DNA from: Beroe ovata
Lineage: Eukaryota; Ctenophora; Nuda; Beroida; Beroidae
Direction: 5' to 3'
DNA: 19,526 nt
NCBI GenBank assembly: GCA_946803715.1
Contig: CAMPET010000516.1
Location: forward strand, 1,563 to 21,088
Shown: in pieces, positions 8,401 to 17,268 of the stretch
Position numbering within the stretch: position 1 is the first letter of the stretch
Layout: every line of letters begins with the position of its first letter
Program-made: the position numbers and the translations under genes
The notes under the pieces: model-generated
The model's input: only the letters and a program-made list of their open reading frames with translations
The model's database searches: none
What the model was told of the DNA's origin: nothing

Positions 8401-11400
8401 AGGTTCATTAGATCTATCGAATCAACTCACTGTTCATTCTCCATACAGTTCATTCCTTACTCGGTACGATTGTGTGATCAGTTACTCTTTATCTCATTCC
8501 CACTTCAGATACCGCAGAGAGTGAAGATCTAGGCTCGGAACCGATAGTCAAAGCACTACAGTCAATCAACTACACCTCGGGTAACAAGACGAAACTGAGG
8601 ATTTCCAAACAGGGTGCTCCCGATAAGGAGGTTAGATTCAGGGGTGTAATTAGATAATTGAGTGGATAATTACCCAATTAGGTGATCGGGATATCATTGT
8701 GAATGGTGGAGGCAGTAGGAGGAAATGTAGGATCACCTATTGCACAAATTCGATCATCATTGACCTGTGTCAGCTCTTGTCATTTCCGCAACATTCTGTG
8801 CAGCTGTTTCACTCTCCTCCCCGCACAGGGCAGTGACGGTAATGAACAGTACAACGATCTCATGGACTTGTTCTCGAAGAAGCCCAAGAAGAAGAAGTAC
8901 AAATCACCGGACTCGGAAATGTCGGACTACGTACCATATAACGAGCGGAAGAGGAACTCACTCCACAAGAAGGGTCGGAGGGGGAAACTCAAGAAGGATC
9001 CGCTCAGAATTCGATCACTCAAGTCGAAGATACCCAAATCACCCAAGTACACTTCGAACAGTTACCTCTACACTTCACCCCCAAAAACACCCACTAAAGT
9101 ACAGAAACCTAAGATGCTCAGTGGAGAAAAAGGTACAGCACTTTGCGCTTTTGTCGAGAAATCATTTGCCATGTCCTATGTGTGTCAATACTGTAACAGT
9201 ATAACATGTTGTTACCATCAGGTTGTGTACTCAATTCTATAATCATTGTGTACTATTGTATTGTGTGCGGTTCGCATGAACTTCACCTCGGTACCTTATT
9301 GAGTACAGGGGTCATAGTTTCGAAATATTGTGCGTATAACACAATGCAATAGTCTCAGTGTAAGTAGGGTTTAACTGTCAGTGTATGTAACGCCGTGTAA
9401 CTGTGTAACACATTATATCGATTAGTACACGAAGTCTCGTTACAGGTTACTCCCCAAGTCACGTGGTGTCTAAGATGATTGCGGAGACTAAAGAGGAAGC
9501 AGTAGAGGATTACAAGCCATGCTCAGGGAAGCCAATCATCTCGCTCAACTCATTCTTTGACAGATTCAAGGAAATGGGGATGCAGTACATTCTGAACACA
9601 TGCAAGAGCGACAAATCAAGGGAGTTGCTCAACCAGATACAGGAAATAAACAACATCAACTCATACCTGTCTAACAGAATTAAAGCAAAGTCAGCTCGAT
9701 TAGAACAGTTGAAGAGTCTGAACAGGAGACTTGCTGTTCCTTACTCCAAACCGATGCCTACCCTCCCTGAGCCTGTTCCAATCAGTCGAGCTGTGACCAA
9801 GTTGCTAGCAACAGTACACGAGCCACCGCAACCCAGAAATGATGTCATTGTGGCAGAGACATGGCTAGACAAGGAAGTAGTGGAGACTGAGACGGCAGTT
9901 CCAGCAGCCACCTCCGCCCCTCCCCCTCCTGCCACCTCACAGCCACCTGCTGACAGGCCGCCTACACCTGAGAAGCTGCCAGTTCCCGCCACAATGTCGG
10001 CTCTCACAGTACCGCCGCCGGATAAGCGAGGGGATGGCGATCCGCCATCTGATACACCCTCTACAGAGATCCCGCAAATAATCATAGCGGGGGATCCACC
10101 GATGGCATACACTTATAAAGACGGGGCAGTGGTGGGCTATGAACCTGACCAATTACAGAGCTCACTCCACTATAACAAGGCGCTGGAAGAACAGTACAGC
10201 AAAGTTGTGGAGCAGCACTACAAGGAGAAAATAAGTGCTGCGTACTTTGAGGTGAGTGGATATTGAACAGTGATAATCTGCGTGTTACTGTGTGTTCTCT
10301 GTGTGATCTGTGGTACTACACTCTGCGTTAGTGCGTTACTGTGTGATTTCTGTGTAACCGGGGAACTGTAACATTCAGGCACAAAGGAGGCAGTATGAGG
10401 GACTGTTACAACACCAAATGCAGAGTAAAATGCAAGCAAGCGACTACCTCACCCAAGCATACTTATCGGTAAGTCAGATCTGTCTCATAGCTCTGACTAG
10501 GTTTCCGAGGTTTTGTTCCCTCTTCCAACGTTTAGATGTCCGATTTTTGCCCGCAATTTACTCCGGTTACGGACTCTAGGTCACTGTGTACCGCTGACAC
10601 CACTTCATAACATTCCATGACGTATACACCAGTCTACGTCACTGCGTACGGCTAACACCACTTTATAACATTCCATGACGTATACACCACTCTAGGCTCT
10701 ACTTCACTGCGTACCACTGACACCACTTCATAACATTCCATGACGTATACAGCACTCTACGTCGCTAAGTACCTCTGACACCACTTCATAACATTCCATG
10801 ACGTATACACCACTCTACGTCACTGCGTACCGCTGACACCACTTCATAACATTCCATGACGTATACACCACTCTACGTCACTGCGTACCGCTGACACCAC
10901 TTCATAACATTCCATGACGTATACACCACTCTACGTCACTGCGTACCGCTGACACCACTTCATAACATTCCATGACGTATACACCACTCTACGTCACTGC
11001 GTACCGCTGACACCACTTCATAACATTCCATGACGTATACACCACTCTACGTCTCTTCTTAGTAATCATCGCTGACACCACTTTATAACATTCCATGACC
11101 TATACACCACTCTACGTCACTGCGTACCGCTGACACCACTTCATAACATTCCATGACGAAAACAGCACTATACGTCACTGCGTACCGCTGACACCATTTA
11201 ATAACATTCCATGACGTATAAACCTCTCTACGTCACTGCGTACCGCTGACACCACTTCATATCATTCCATGACGTATACTCCACTCTAGTCTCTACTTCA
11301 CTGCGTAATGCTGACACCACATTAGTGAGTATGTTCATTACACAGATTAGCTCTGTGGGTTTTCAAAACCCATGTGTGACCAGGAAACACAACCGCAACA

Positions 11401-11804
11401 TAAGCGTTATAAATAGCTGCATCGAGGGATGGCGTAAAAGGGTCTTCTTAATGGCTTTGTTACGTACGCGGCGAAAACTGTGTCGTGTAGAAACGACCTT
11501 CACGCGTGTCCACATTGTAATTAGCGCAGATTTCAATGTTTCATACCGAAACGCTACGTAAACAGTAAACGCGCAACACTTTATCAAAACGCCATCAAAT
11601 CTTTTTAAATAACACGTCATCAAATTTGACATCAAAAAAGTCACCCTTTTTCCACTTCAGGACCCATTTGCTGCGAGTTACTACTACGCACAGCAGCAAG
11701 CCGCAGGAAGACAGATGCCGTCCCTCACGGCCCATTTTCCGCCTAGTCCTGGCATACCCCAGCAGCAGTACATGTCCAGTAGACCACCAGTGTCCAGGAC
11801 ATGA
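5481..11804 (+). CDS. MLLT10/MLLT6-like: AF10/AF17 homologue: PHD-knuckle-ePHD chromatin reader with OM-leucine zipper
   Basis: Twelve exons: 5481-5586, 5684-5856, 5967-6113, 6361-6509, 6848-7037, 7224-7283, 8267-8463 (3' end uncertain), about 8509/8522-8630, 8829-9132, 9446-10251, 10379-10468, 11661-11804; about 824 aa. Exons 1-4 give an unbroken Zn-binding PZP module: PHD (CCVC ... CVKC ... HKECYGI ... CQRC), knuckle (CHLCPFSDGALKKTD ... WAHILC) and ePHD (CYICDEQGND ... ACMQC ... CFHVTCGQKAGLL ... YGFCSIH). In human AF10 this module reads histone H3 around unmodified K27. Exon 9 is Lys-rich with a likely nuclear signal (KKPKKKKY). Exon 10 holds a coiled coil, residues about 538-578, ending LEQLKSLNRRLAVPYSKP. 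This matches the AF10 octapeptide-leucine zipper that binds the H3K79 methyltransferase DOT1L. A Pro-rich linker and a short Gln/Tyr-rich end (SYYYAQQQAAG) follow. The start could also be ATG 5496. The exon 7/8 junction is the one weak point. Confidence 0.9.
6590..6846 (-). repeat. Degenerate GTGTCAAG minisatellite, reverse orientation, in AF10-like intron 4
   Basis: About 14 imperfect units of the type CTTGACACCACTTTCCC (17-19 bp) fill the second half of intron 4 and run to within a few bases of the exon 5 acceptor (TTCTGACAG|GTCACAG at 6847/6848). The unit is the reverse complement of the array at 2460-2845. Because the units are pyrimidine-rich on the sense strand, they probably serve as the polypyrimidine tract of this acceptor. 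Long reading frames on the minus strand here are repeat artefacts. Confidence 0.8.
7385..7984 (-). CDS. Nested antisense single-exon reading frame, unknown function
   Basis: A 199-codon uninterrupted frame lies wholly inside AF10-like intron 6, on the opposite strand. It is the best-supported non-shadow frame in the window, because the sense strand here is intron. The start context is good (CAACACCATGG). A TATA box (GTATATAAGA on the minus strand, near 8052) lies about 68 bp upstream of the ATG, fitting a 5' leader of about 35-40 nt. The protein is Ser/Thr/Pro-rich (PPPQFADIPPRSS, LPSTAPPYITLPS) with a central T-run (DDDTTTTTC) and a strongly basic block near residue 160-175 (RSLKRTVLRRRKKR). 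It has no signal peptide or membrane segment, and I recognise no domain. Low complexity suggests a disordered, possibly nuclear protein. No AATAAA is apparent soon after the stop, which counts against a finished gene. Confidence 0.5.
   Translation of the reverse strand: MASTSPVLRSKTDRVTKSSRRRTTLYDPPPQFADIPPRSSPSRETADLCDHEYVNLPPHLIPRDHPSLPDISLPSTAPPYITLPSTLMSTSSPDIATSINCTSGPDPTQPHVYHTQVILPHKYSSQMTPQLPDDDTTTTTCGIPGLQGTRRVLRSLKRTVLRRRKKRATTHPYDEYRLPSQSQTYRLPNQTVEFVLSKI
8047..8206 (-). promoter_or_regulatory. Candidate promoter of nested antisense frame: TATA plus palindromes
   Basis: Reading leftwards toward the antisense ATG at 7984, there is a perfect stem-loop ATCCCGTCACA-GCAG-TGTGACGGGAT (8181-8206), overlapped by a further GTGACG half-site at 8172. 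Next is a perfect 12-bp palindrome TGACACGTGTCA (8086-8097) containing the E-box CACGTG, and then the TATA-like GTATATAAGA near 8052. The E-box lies about 30 bp upstream of the TATA. This spacing is promoter-like, but binding is inferred only. Confidence 0.45.
10573..11326. repeat. 58-bp tandem satellite in AF10-like intron 11
   Basis: Twelve copies of ATTCCATGAC are spaced 58 bp apart (two gaps of about 64-65 bp), with a partial thirteenth unit at the right edge. The unit reads CTACGTCACTGCGTACCGCT, then GACACCACTTCATAACATTC, then CATGACGTATACACCACT. The central copies, about 10800-11040, are nearly identical. The outer ones are diverged, and two contain small insertions (GGCTCTA near 10694; TCTTCTTAGTAATCAT near 11054). 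Each unit carries TGACGTA and, after about 11 bp, its complement TACGTCA, giving regularly spaced inverted CRE-like half-sites. There is no spacer diversity and it is not coding. Confidence 0.95.
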
Positions 11805-12437
11805 TGAATGGTATGGACAGTCTACCATTGTGGACAGTGAAGATAGAGGTATAGTCGAGAGTTATGTATAGACTGTTGCTAACTGAGTATATACTATATT
11901 CAGTATAGTGTGTCGTGTGTATATAACACTGCACACTGCTTATCGATACAGAGACTTGACATATTGAGTTTGACATGTAGAATTAAGAATACTCAATGAA
12001 AACACTCTCTTTGAGCAGATATCTGAGTGGTCATTAGATTTACATCCAAACAACTTTGAACTCTCAATTTTTATTGACATAACATGTGTGGCACGCTGGA
12101 CAAAATAAACACAGCTTGTCACAATCATGATGGAAATGATTTCGAGTGGAGAAATCGAATGAATCTTTACAACTACAGACAATGGATCAGTTCTACTATT
12201 CAAGTCTCTATTTCACGAAATCTTCCTCAATCTCTCTCTCTGCAGTCTACAATTCCCCTCCTCTCTTAAACCAGTGACTTCTTCCCGCCATCGTTCAAAT
12301 CACGATGTTTCACGTGCGCTGTGTGTATTGTTAGAAATCAATACAAGTATCTACTTAGAAATCAATACAAGTATGTTGTTAGAATTGAATATGGAATCAG
12401 GAATGGATGTTATGATGAAAAATTGACCGACAACATT
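11805..12437. other. Convergent 3' region with crossing poly(A) signals
   Basis: This lies between the AF10-like stop (+) and the lectin stop (-). A plus-strand AATAAA lies at 12104-12109 and a minus-strand AATAAA (TTTATT on plus) at 12070-12075. If both are used, the two 3' untranslated regions overlap by roughly 30-70 nt. A short direct repeat TTAGAAATCAATACAAGTAT occurs twice at about 12330-12374. I see no gene here. Confidence 0.5.
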
Positions 12438-13998
12438 TCACTTACTCATTTTCATCTTCTTACACAGAAACTCGTCCTTGTCTAGGTCATCGTTCTCCAT
12501 CCAGCCGACCTCAAAGTTTCCTCTAATAGTGAACTTAACGTGGTCGTAGCACCCTATGCACCTGGAGTGAGAGATGTCATTACCTCATGATCTGTTACCT
12601 TGGGGTCACAATGACAGCTCCGTATGTTTTGCATATATTCATCGCGTAGCCCGCTCATTGGTCAGGGTTGTTTGTAACCCGCAGTGTTTTACCCGCTGTC
12701 GGACTTCAGATGTAGGTTGTCTCCGTTATCCTCGAACCCAATGTTGGAGTCACCCACAGCACCTCCCCCGACCCATGTCCACTTCCTATCAGTCGTGCTG
12801 GTGTCGTAATTTGCATCGTACATACCTGGAGGATTTAGAGGTGAGAGACACACATCTGGGGTTCCTTGTCCCGATTGGGGGGACAGACAGTAGTGGCCCA
12901 CAGTCCCAACTTGTGACACTTACCGATCCAGGCTTCCTCAACAGACTGTCCCTCTTCCAATGACGTCATCAAATCAACGGCAGCCGCAGCTTCTTCCTGT
13001 CACGATTCATAGCTATAATTATAATTGACAAGGCTAGGACAGTGATATCTGATCAATGTTGAGTGAGTGCTACCTTTCCATGAATTGAAGCAAGTATCAT
13101 GTTGTGATCGTAGCACCATTCCTTGGCTTCTTCCCAACTCCTCGTTAACTTAATCAACACAAGATTAGCTGAAAAGAAAACCATTTTCCATCGACACTGG
13201 CTGACTGTTTCCATTCGCACCTATCGTGTGGTAATGTTCTCCACATCTTATTCCTATCCTATGATAATTGATCGATACTCACAGGCCTTGCTCTTTGTGT
13301 ACTCTGGGACTTTGCTCCACTTAGTCCACCAGGCCACAGTTCCATCCTTATTGATGTTACCAAACCTCATCTTGTAGACCATGGCAGCGTTCTCAATCGT
13401 GTTTGGGTAGTAGATGTATGGAACTGCAGTGCTATATTCGCGAGCAGATAATATAGCACATTAGCATTTGGCTCGTGGTCAAAATCGTGTTTGTCCATAT
13501 TACGATTCGGCAACAAATGATAATCATTAAATGATAGTAATTGCTTGCCAGATTTCATCTGTCCAGCGACTCCCGCCCCCCTCCCTCCAGATGAAGTGGA
13601 CAGATGAAGTCTGGCAAATATTGGTCAACACGAGATAACAGCTAATTGCCGAGAGGACTCACTTGTAGGGGAATCTGTAACCGTCCTCCCAAACATTGCC
13701 AGTCAAGTCCTCCAGAGCCTCACCCTGAACCTGCAGGGCATTCGTTCCGTCTGGGGCATTGGCAGTGAACAGAATCTTGGCGGCATTCTTCAGGGTCCGG
13801 GACTCTTTGGCAACTGTGATGGTGTCAGGTGTAAAGTCCACTATAGGGATGTTGCCTGTGGCGACTTTAGATATGCTCCATAGCCTGCAAACAGTATGAT
13901 TATAGTTCAGCATTGAATTTTAAACACGCGTGATAATGAATAATGAATAATGAGACGGATGATAATAATGATACTCACAGGAACACCAGGTATTTCAT
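12438..13998 (-). CDS. Secreted C-type lectin-domain protein with unrecognised N-terminal domain
   Basis: Seven exons, in transcription order 13998-13979, 13884-13663, 13431-13283, 13168-13074, 12996-12924, 12825-12693, 12561-12438; 271 aa, all phases consistent. The first exon starts a short signal peptide (MKYLVFLLWSISKVATG). Residues about 18-130 (NIPIVDFTPDTITVAKES ... AAMVYKMRFGNIN ... AWWTKWSKVP) form a domain I cannot name. Residues about 136-266 are a C-type lectin fold: SWEEAKEWC, LASIHGKEEAAAAVDLM, AWIGMYDAN, RKWTWVGG, GWMEND and the closing EFLCKK. Cys149 and Cys264 should form the conserved long disulphide. The Ca/sugar-loop EPN or QPD motif is missing (FEDNGDN stands there), and the usual Cys after WND is absent, so carbohydrate binding is doubtful. 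Exon 3 is entered at TATAG|CACTG, because the tempting TGCAG|TTCC acceptor would break the frame. Extracellular adhesion or recognition is inferred. Confidence 0.8.
13545..13617. mobile_element. 73-bp foldback MITE in lectin intron 2
   Basis: The ends are TTGCCAGATTTCATCTGTCC and GGACAGATGAAGTCTGGCAA, inverted repeats of about 21 bp with one mismatch, around a C-rich loop. The ends match the element at 90-205, so both belong to one family. No clear target duplication is seen at this copy, suggesting that it is older or that its flanks have changed. It lies within an intron of the lectin gene. Confidence 0.7.
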
Positions 13999-14505
13999 TG
14001 TTATGATTCACAACTGAAACAATTGACAATACAGTGAATAATCTAACAGCCACGATACTCGTAAAGGATTGATGACTATCAGGACGATCGAGCGGTACGT
14101 TGCTCACTTGTACTAGAAATCACGTGGGTGTGATGAGAGTTTCTTATTGGTTGAGTAGATGTAGTGAGGTTGATAAGGAGACTGTGTTTTATGAGGAGGC
14201 AATTCCCAATCCCATGAGGTAGTGTTGTACATAACACTACGCGACTGTACTTCCACATTCACATTGACATATGCATATAATGCACACTATAAAACATAAA
14301 ATGTGATTAAATCGCGATCGACAATCCATAACTATTCATCAATTATTCATCAACTGTTCATGTTCTCATCTCTTCTCTGTTCCCACGTTGCGCGACTCAG
14401 CCTGCGTGATCCAACCGATCGAACCTACTTTTCTGCAATCACAGTGTGGAAATGCAAATGTAGAACTAGAATAGGGTGCGCAATTCAACGTGCGCGTGTG
14501 CAATT
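13999..14505. other. Lectin upstream region, no gene seen
   Basis: This should hold the minus-strand promoter of the lectin gene. A minus-strand sequence ATTGTCAATTGTTTCAG just upstream of the ATG resembles a splice acceptor, so an untranslated first exon is possible. CACGTG occurs at about 14119. The rest is AT-rich with no convincing frame. Confidence 0.35.
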
Positions 14506-14507
14506 CA

Positions 14508-14790
14508 ATTTGTCAGATTTTATCTGACCTGGCCTCGGCCTCGAAGGCCGAAACTGTTTCGGCCTTCAATGAACTAATGAAGTTGTAGGATTTCTCTCGC
14601 TGGCGCGGCGCGGCGATATTTTACATTTAAGATATCCCTGGCAGTGGCAGGCTGGCAAGATCAAAAGCGGAATTACAATTGCGCGGCGTCAGGGGCGCCA
14701 CGCTACCAAGATTCCGCCCGTCATGGCCAGGGATAAAATCCCGCCAGGGGGACGCCGGGACGGTAGGAAGAAATCCTGCATACTACAAGG
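14508..14790. repeat. Compound GC-rich foldback repeats
   Basis: Two repeat pieces are adjacent. First, TTGTCAGATTTTATCTGACC (14509-14528) followed by the inverted blocks CGAAGGCCGAAAC / GTTTCGGCCTTC matches the outer ends of the 1-205 foldback family. Second, from TTGTAGGATTTCTCTCGCTG (14585) to GGTAGGAAGAAATCCTGCAT (14762-14781) is a larger, GC-rich relative of the palindromes at 287-383 and 512-605. It contains the same GGGATAAAATCCCGCCAGG core, here inverted. Neither piece is coding. Confidence 0.6.
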
Positions 14791-15369
14791 CCTATCATGG
14801 ATTGACAAATGCGGCATTTCCAAGCGACGGAAAGAGGCATTGTTCCCAAGAAGCAGTAGTATCAAGAGAGAATAGTGTAATTTAAAGGGCTCCTACTAAA
14901 TCCATTGCCCTAATTTTATTACATGACTTATGTTTTTTTCGGTTTCCTGACCCATCCCAAACCCTAACCCACAAAATACTTCCTAACCCCAACCTTAACG
15001 CTGACCCGAGGGTTTAAAATGCGGTTAAGTGGAAAAATGTCTGGTCACATGACCAAATCAGTTTTCGCCCATAACTCGCCAGGGAAGCATTTTTACCCTA
15101 CATCACATGGGGTGATTCCAGATTCGGAATCAGCGCATAAAAATCTGTCGATTCATGTCTGTTTACCGAAAAATAGACAAAAATTTTTGAAAAATAAGGG
15201 TGATGAATTTAGTATGAGCGAATTTAAAGAGAGAATAGTGTTAAGAGAAAGTGATGACAATGCAACAGCATTGTAAAGTATTCTAATTCATAGTGTAGAC
15301 AATAGATGATGCAGATGGATCAAGGAGGAGTTGCAAATCATGTCCTTTTACATAGCACATTATGTGATT
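14791..15369. other. Gene-free stretch with old repeat-like sequence
   Basis: An 85-codon frame (15019-15276) is open, but it has no splice-linked neighbours or recognisable domain. The surrounding text (for example GATTCCAGATTCGGAATCAG and runs of A/T) looks like decayed repetitive DNA. The C/A-rich stretch 14955-15000 contains CCCTAACCC once and is not telomeric. Confidence 0.4.
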
Positions 15370-15747
15370 ACTAGAAAACCCGCCAAAAACCCCTTTGGAA
15401 AGACAACAGGAAGTTACTTTAGAACATCAGTTAAACATGACATTTGATCAAAATCCTATGTACTTATTTGAACCAATGATTTTATGAAGGAGCACTTGAT
15501 CACAATTCGGCCATTTCTTCGAATAAGCACAGGAAATGGTGTCTGCCCGGTTGTCGGACTTTCGTAAATGGTTAGAATTTGTGCAGCATCAACGAAAACT
15601 AAAACGTTATCAATGCACCATCATCAGGAATGAGCACCCAGTTCACTATTACAGTAGTAGCACGTATCCATGGTAATATGCACTTTAACTTCAAAATCAG
15701 CACGTGCATTTAGTGACAGACATACAGAAAGACAGACAAACAAACAA
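15370..15747 (+). mobile_element. Dispersed element starting CTAGAAAACCCGCC, forward copy
   Basis: Starts ACTAGAAAACCCGCC at 15370. It contains ATGAAGGAGCACTTGATCAC, CGGCCATTTCTTCG, CGTTATCAATGCACCATCAT, AGTTCACTATTACAGTAGTA and ATCAGCACGTGCA, and ends in a GACAGACATACAG...GACAAACAAAC tail just before an N (15747). The same blocks occur in reverse complement at 18110-18696, so start and tail are shared by two copies. Part of it also occurs in the 1238-1860 segment. No coding capacity is seen. Confidence 0.7.
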
Positions 15748-16140
15748 NTTTTTATGACGCATGACTACTGTGTTAATTTTCAATTTCAAATTTACAATAT
15801 GTACCAGTTTTCGAGGGTACTTAACCTTTTAACATTCCCTTGTGTTATTGTATTTCATTTAATTTATTCAACTTCCAATTCATATACCTAGTCAGACGTT
15901 ATTTCAAGTAATAAGGAGTTCATAGAAGAGAGTTGTCCGTAGAGCTCACAAAAAGGAGCAGATTATATCTGGTATATAATCCTGTAGAATAATTTATTTA
16001 TTTATTTCATAAATTATGATGTTGTTTCAATAATCAATTTCTGGTAATTATATGGCTGCCTTTTTCACTAATAAAAGCAAAGAAAATCCCTTGTTATCAA
16101 TTGCAAAGTCTTATATTTGATGATAAACTTATTTTAGAAT
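15748..16140. other. AT-rich region upstream of DAP1-like gene
   Basis: AT-rich sequence with a TTATTTATTTATTTCATAAAT run near 15992. It presumably includes the promoter of the DAP1-like gene, since the coding start is at 16141. No defined element or exon could be supported. Confidence 0.3.
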
Positions 16141-17268
16141 ATGGTGAATGATCAAGAAATCAAAGCAGGACATGGTCCAGCAAGTAAGTCATTATTACTA
16201 TTGAACCAGGTTATTGGTACACATGAAATATCAATGTAAAATGGGATGGAATTATAAGGAACTGCAGTCATTAATCATAATCATACCAAATATCTAACAC
16301 TGAAACATAGTGTGACTTACTGACTATTTATAGATATAGTGTGTTTACCGATGTGACCTGAAGATATTAGATTTGGAAACATTCCATGCATCCCCCAACC
16401 AATCTGGCATGATATATCTTACTAAATTCTATTGTGAATTTACTTCTATCTTGCACAATTTTGGAACAGGAGCTTATCCTTTGTTTACATAGTCACACAA
16501 TGTGATACATAAAGTATCAACATACTGGTAAAACCGTCCATTTGTTTCAGCTATTGTTGGAGGGGTCAGGAGACGAACAAGGAGCAAGGGTGATGGTGGA
16601 ATGGCTGCAGCTGTTGAGAGTGAAGTTGTGGCAAAGGAGGAGTGTACTCAGGAAAATGTAGAAAATAGTGAAGAAGTAGCAGAAAGTCAGGTGTGTCTAT
16701 GTTGCCCTCATACTCAAACCACTATGGAGGATCAGAAGGCTCACCCGAAGTTTTATCTCTGAAAAATATCTTTGACCCTTCTGATCCACACGTGCATCAC
16801 AGAGTTCACCTGAGATGACCCTTCTGATCCACGCTGCCCTTCCCTGGGGTCAAATTGGATTTGAGTGACCCTCTTGATTCACCTAAGGTGGATCAGGAGG
16901 ATCACCGAATTTTGACTTGACCCCAGAGAAGGGCCACGTGGATCAGAAGGGTCACCCAGGATGAACCCTGTGATCCAAGTGTGGATCAGAAGAGTCAAAT
17001 TATATTTTTCAGAGATAAAATTCCTTCTGATCCGCCATAAACCACAGAGCTCAATCATACAGTTTGTTAATATGTGCATATGCAACATTTGGAATCATCT
17101 CAGGAGGTCCAGACGGCTGATCCAGAAGCTGTAGCACCATATAAAGAAAACTCTCCTGATGCTGTGAAAGCTTTCCATGAAAAGCCAATGCCAACCAAAA
17201 ATGTACAAATAACCAAGAATCCTCAAATAAGTCATAACAAAATGCCAATCCAACAACCTAGGAAATAG
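16141..17268 (+). CDS. DAP1-like: Death-associated protein 1 (DAP1) family member
   Basis: Three exons, 16141-16183, 16551-16690 and 17104-17268, joined in phases 1 and 0 (CAA|GTAAGT, TTTCAG|CT, CAG|GTGTGT, CTCAG|GAG); 115 aa against about 100 for vertebrate DAP1. The two diagnostic ends are kept: KAGHGPATIVGGVRRRTRS near the N-terminus (KAGHPPAVKAGG in vertebrates) and ITKNPQISHNKMPIQQPRK ending exactly at the stop (the family ends in QQPRK). The middle is acidic and low-complexity (ENVENSEEVAESQ), so the protein is probably disordered. DAP1 proteins are small cytosolic, Pro-rich, mTOR-regulated suppressors of autophagy, and DAP/DAPL1 members have also been linked to dormant ribosomes. Whether either role applies here is inference. 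Alternative internal acceptors were not needed to keep the frame. Confidence 0.82.
16717..17045. mobile_element. 317-bp full-length foldback element in DAP1-like intron 2
   Basis: The element 16723-17039 starts TATGGAGGATCAGAAGG and ends CCTTCTGATCCGCCATA. Complementarity continues inward (TTTTATCTCTGAAAAATAT / ATATTTTTCAGAGATAAAAT; GACCCTTCTGATCCAC / GTGGATCAGAAGGGTC; TGGGGTCAA / TTGACCCCA) to a centre near 16882. The whole element is therefore one imperfect hairpin with GATCAGAAGGGTCA-type subrepeats. It is flanked by AACCAC on both sides (16717-16722, 17040-17045), a 6-bp target duplication. It occupies about three quarters of the 413-bp intron and ends about 60 bp before the acceptor. Confidence 0.8.

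Noticed and set aside
8767-9204. 145-codon plus frame overlapping exon 9
   Set aside because: It is a frame-shifted shadow of the Lys-rich exon, which has matching splice phases on both sides.
9741-10152. Gly/Ser-rich minus-strand frames
   Set aside because: They are antisense shadows of the Pro-rich part of AF10-like exon 10.
10573-11326. CRISPR-like array
   Set aside because: The 58-bp units are contiguous with no unique spacers, in a spliced eukaryotic gene; it is a satellite.
11325-11644. Overlapping plus and minus frames after the satellite
   Set aside because: They lie in intron 11 with no family similarity and overlap each other on opposite strands; the sense exon starts only at 11661.
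14955-15005. Telomere-like CCCTAACCC
   Set aside because: There is a single imperfect occurrence with no tandem array.
15019-15276. 85-codon frame
   Set aside because: No recognisable domain, no supporting splice sites, and surroundings of decayed repeat character.
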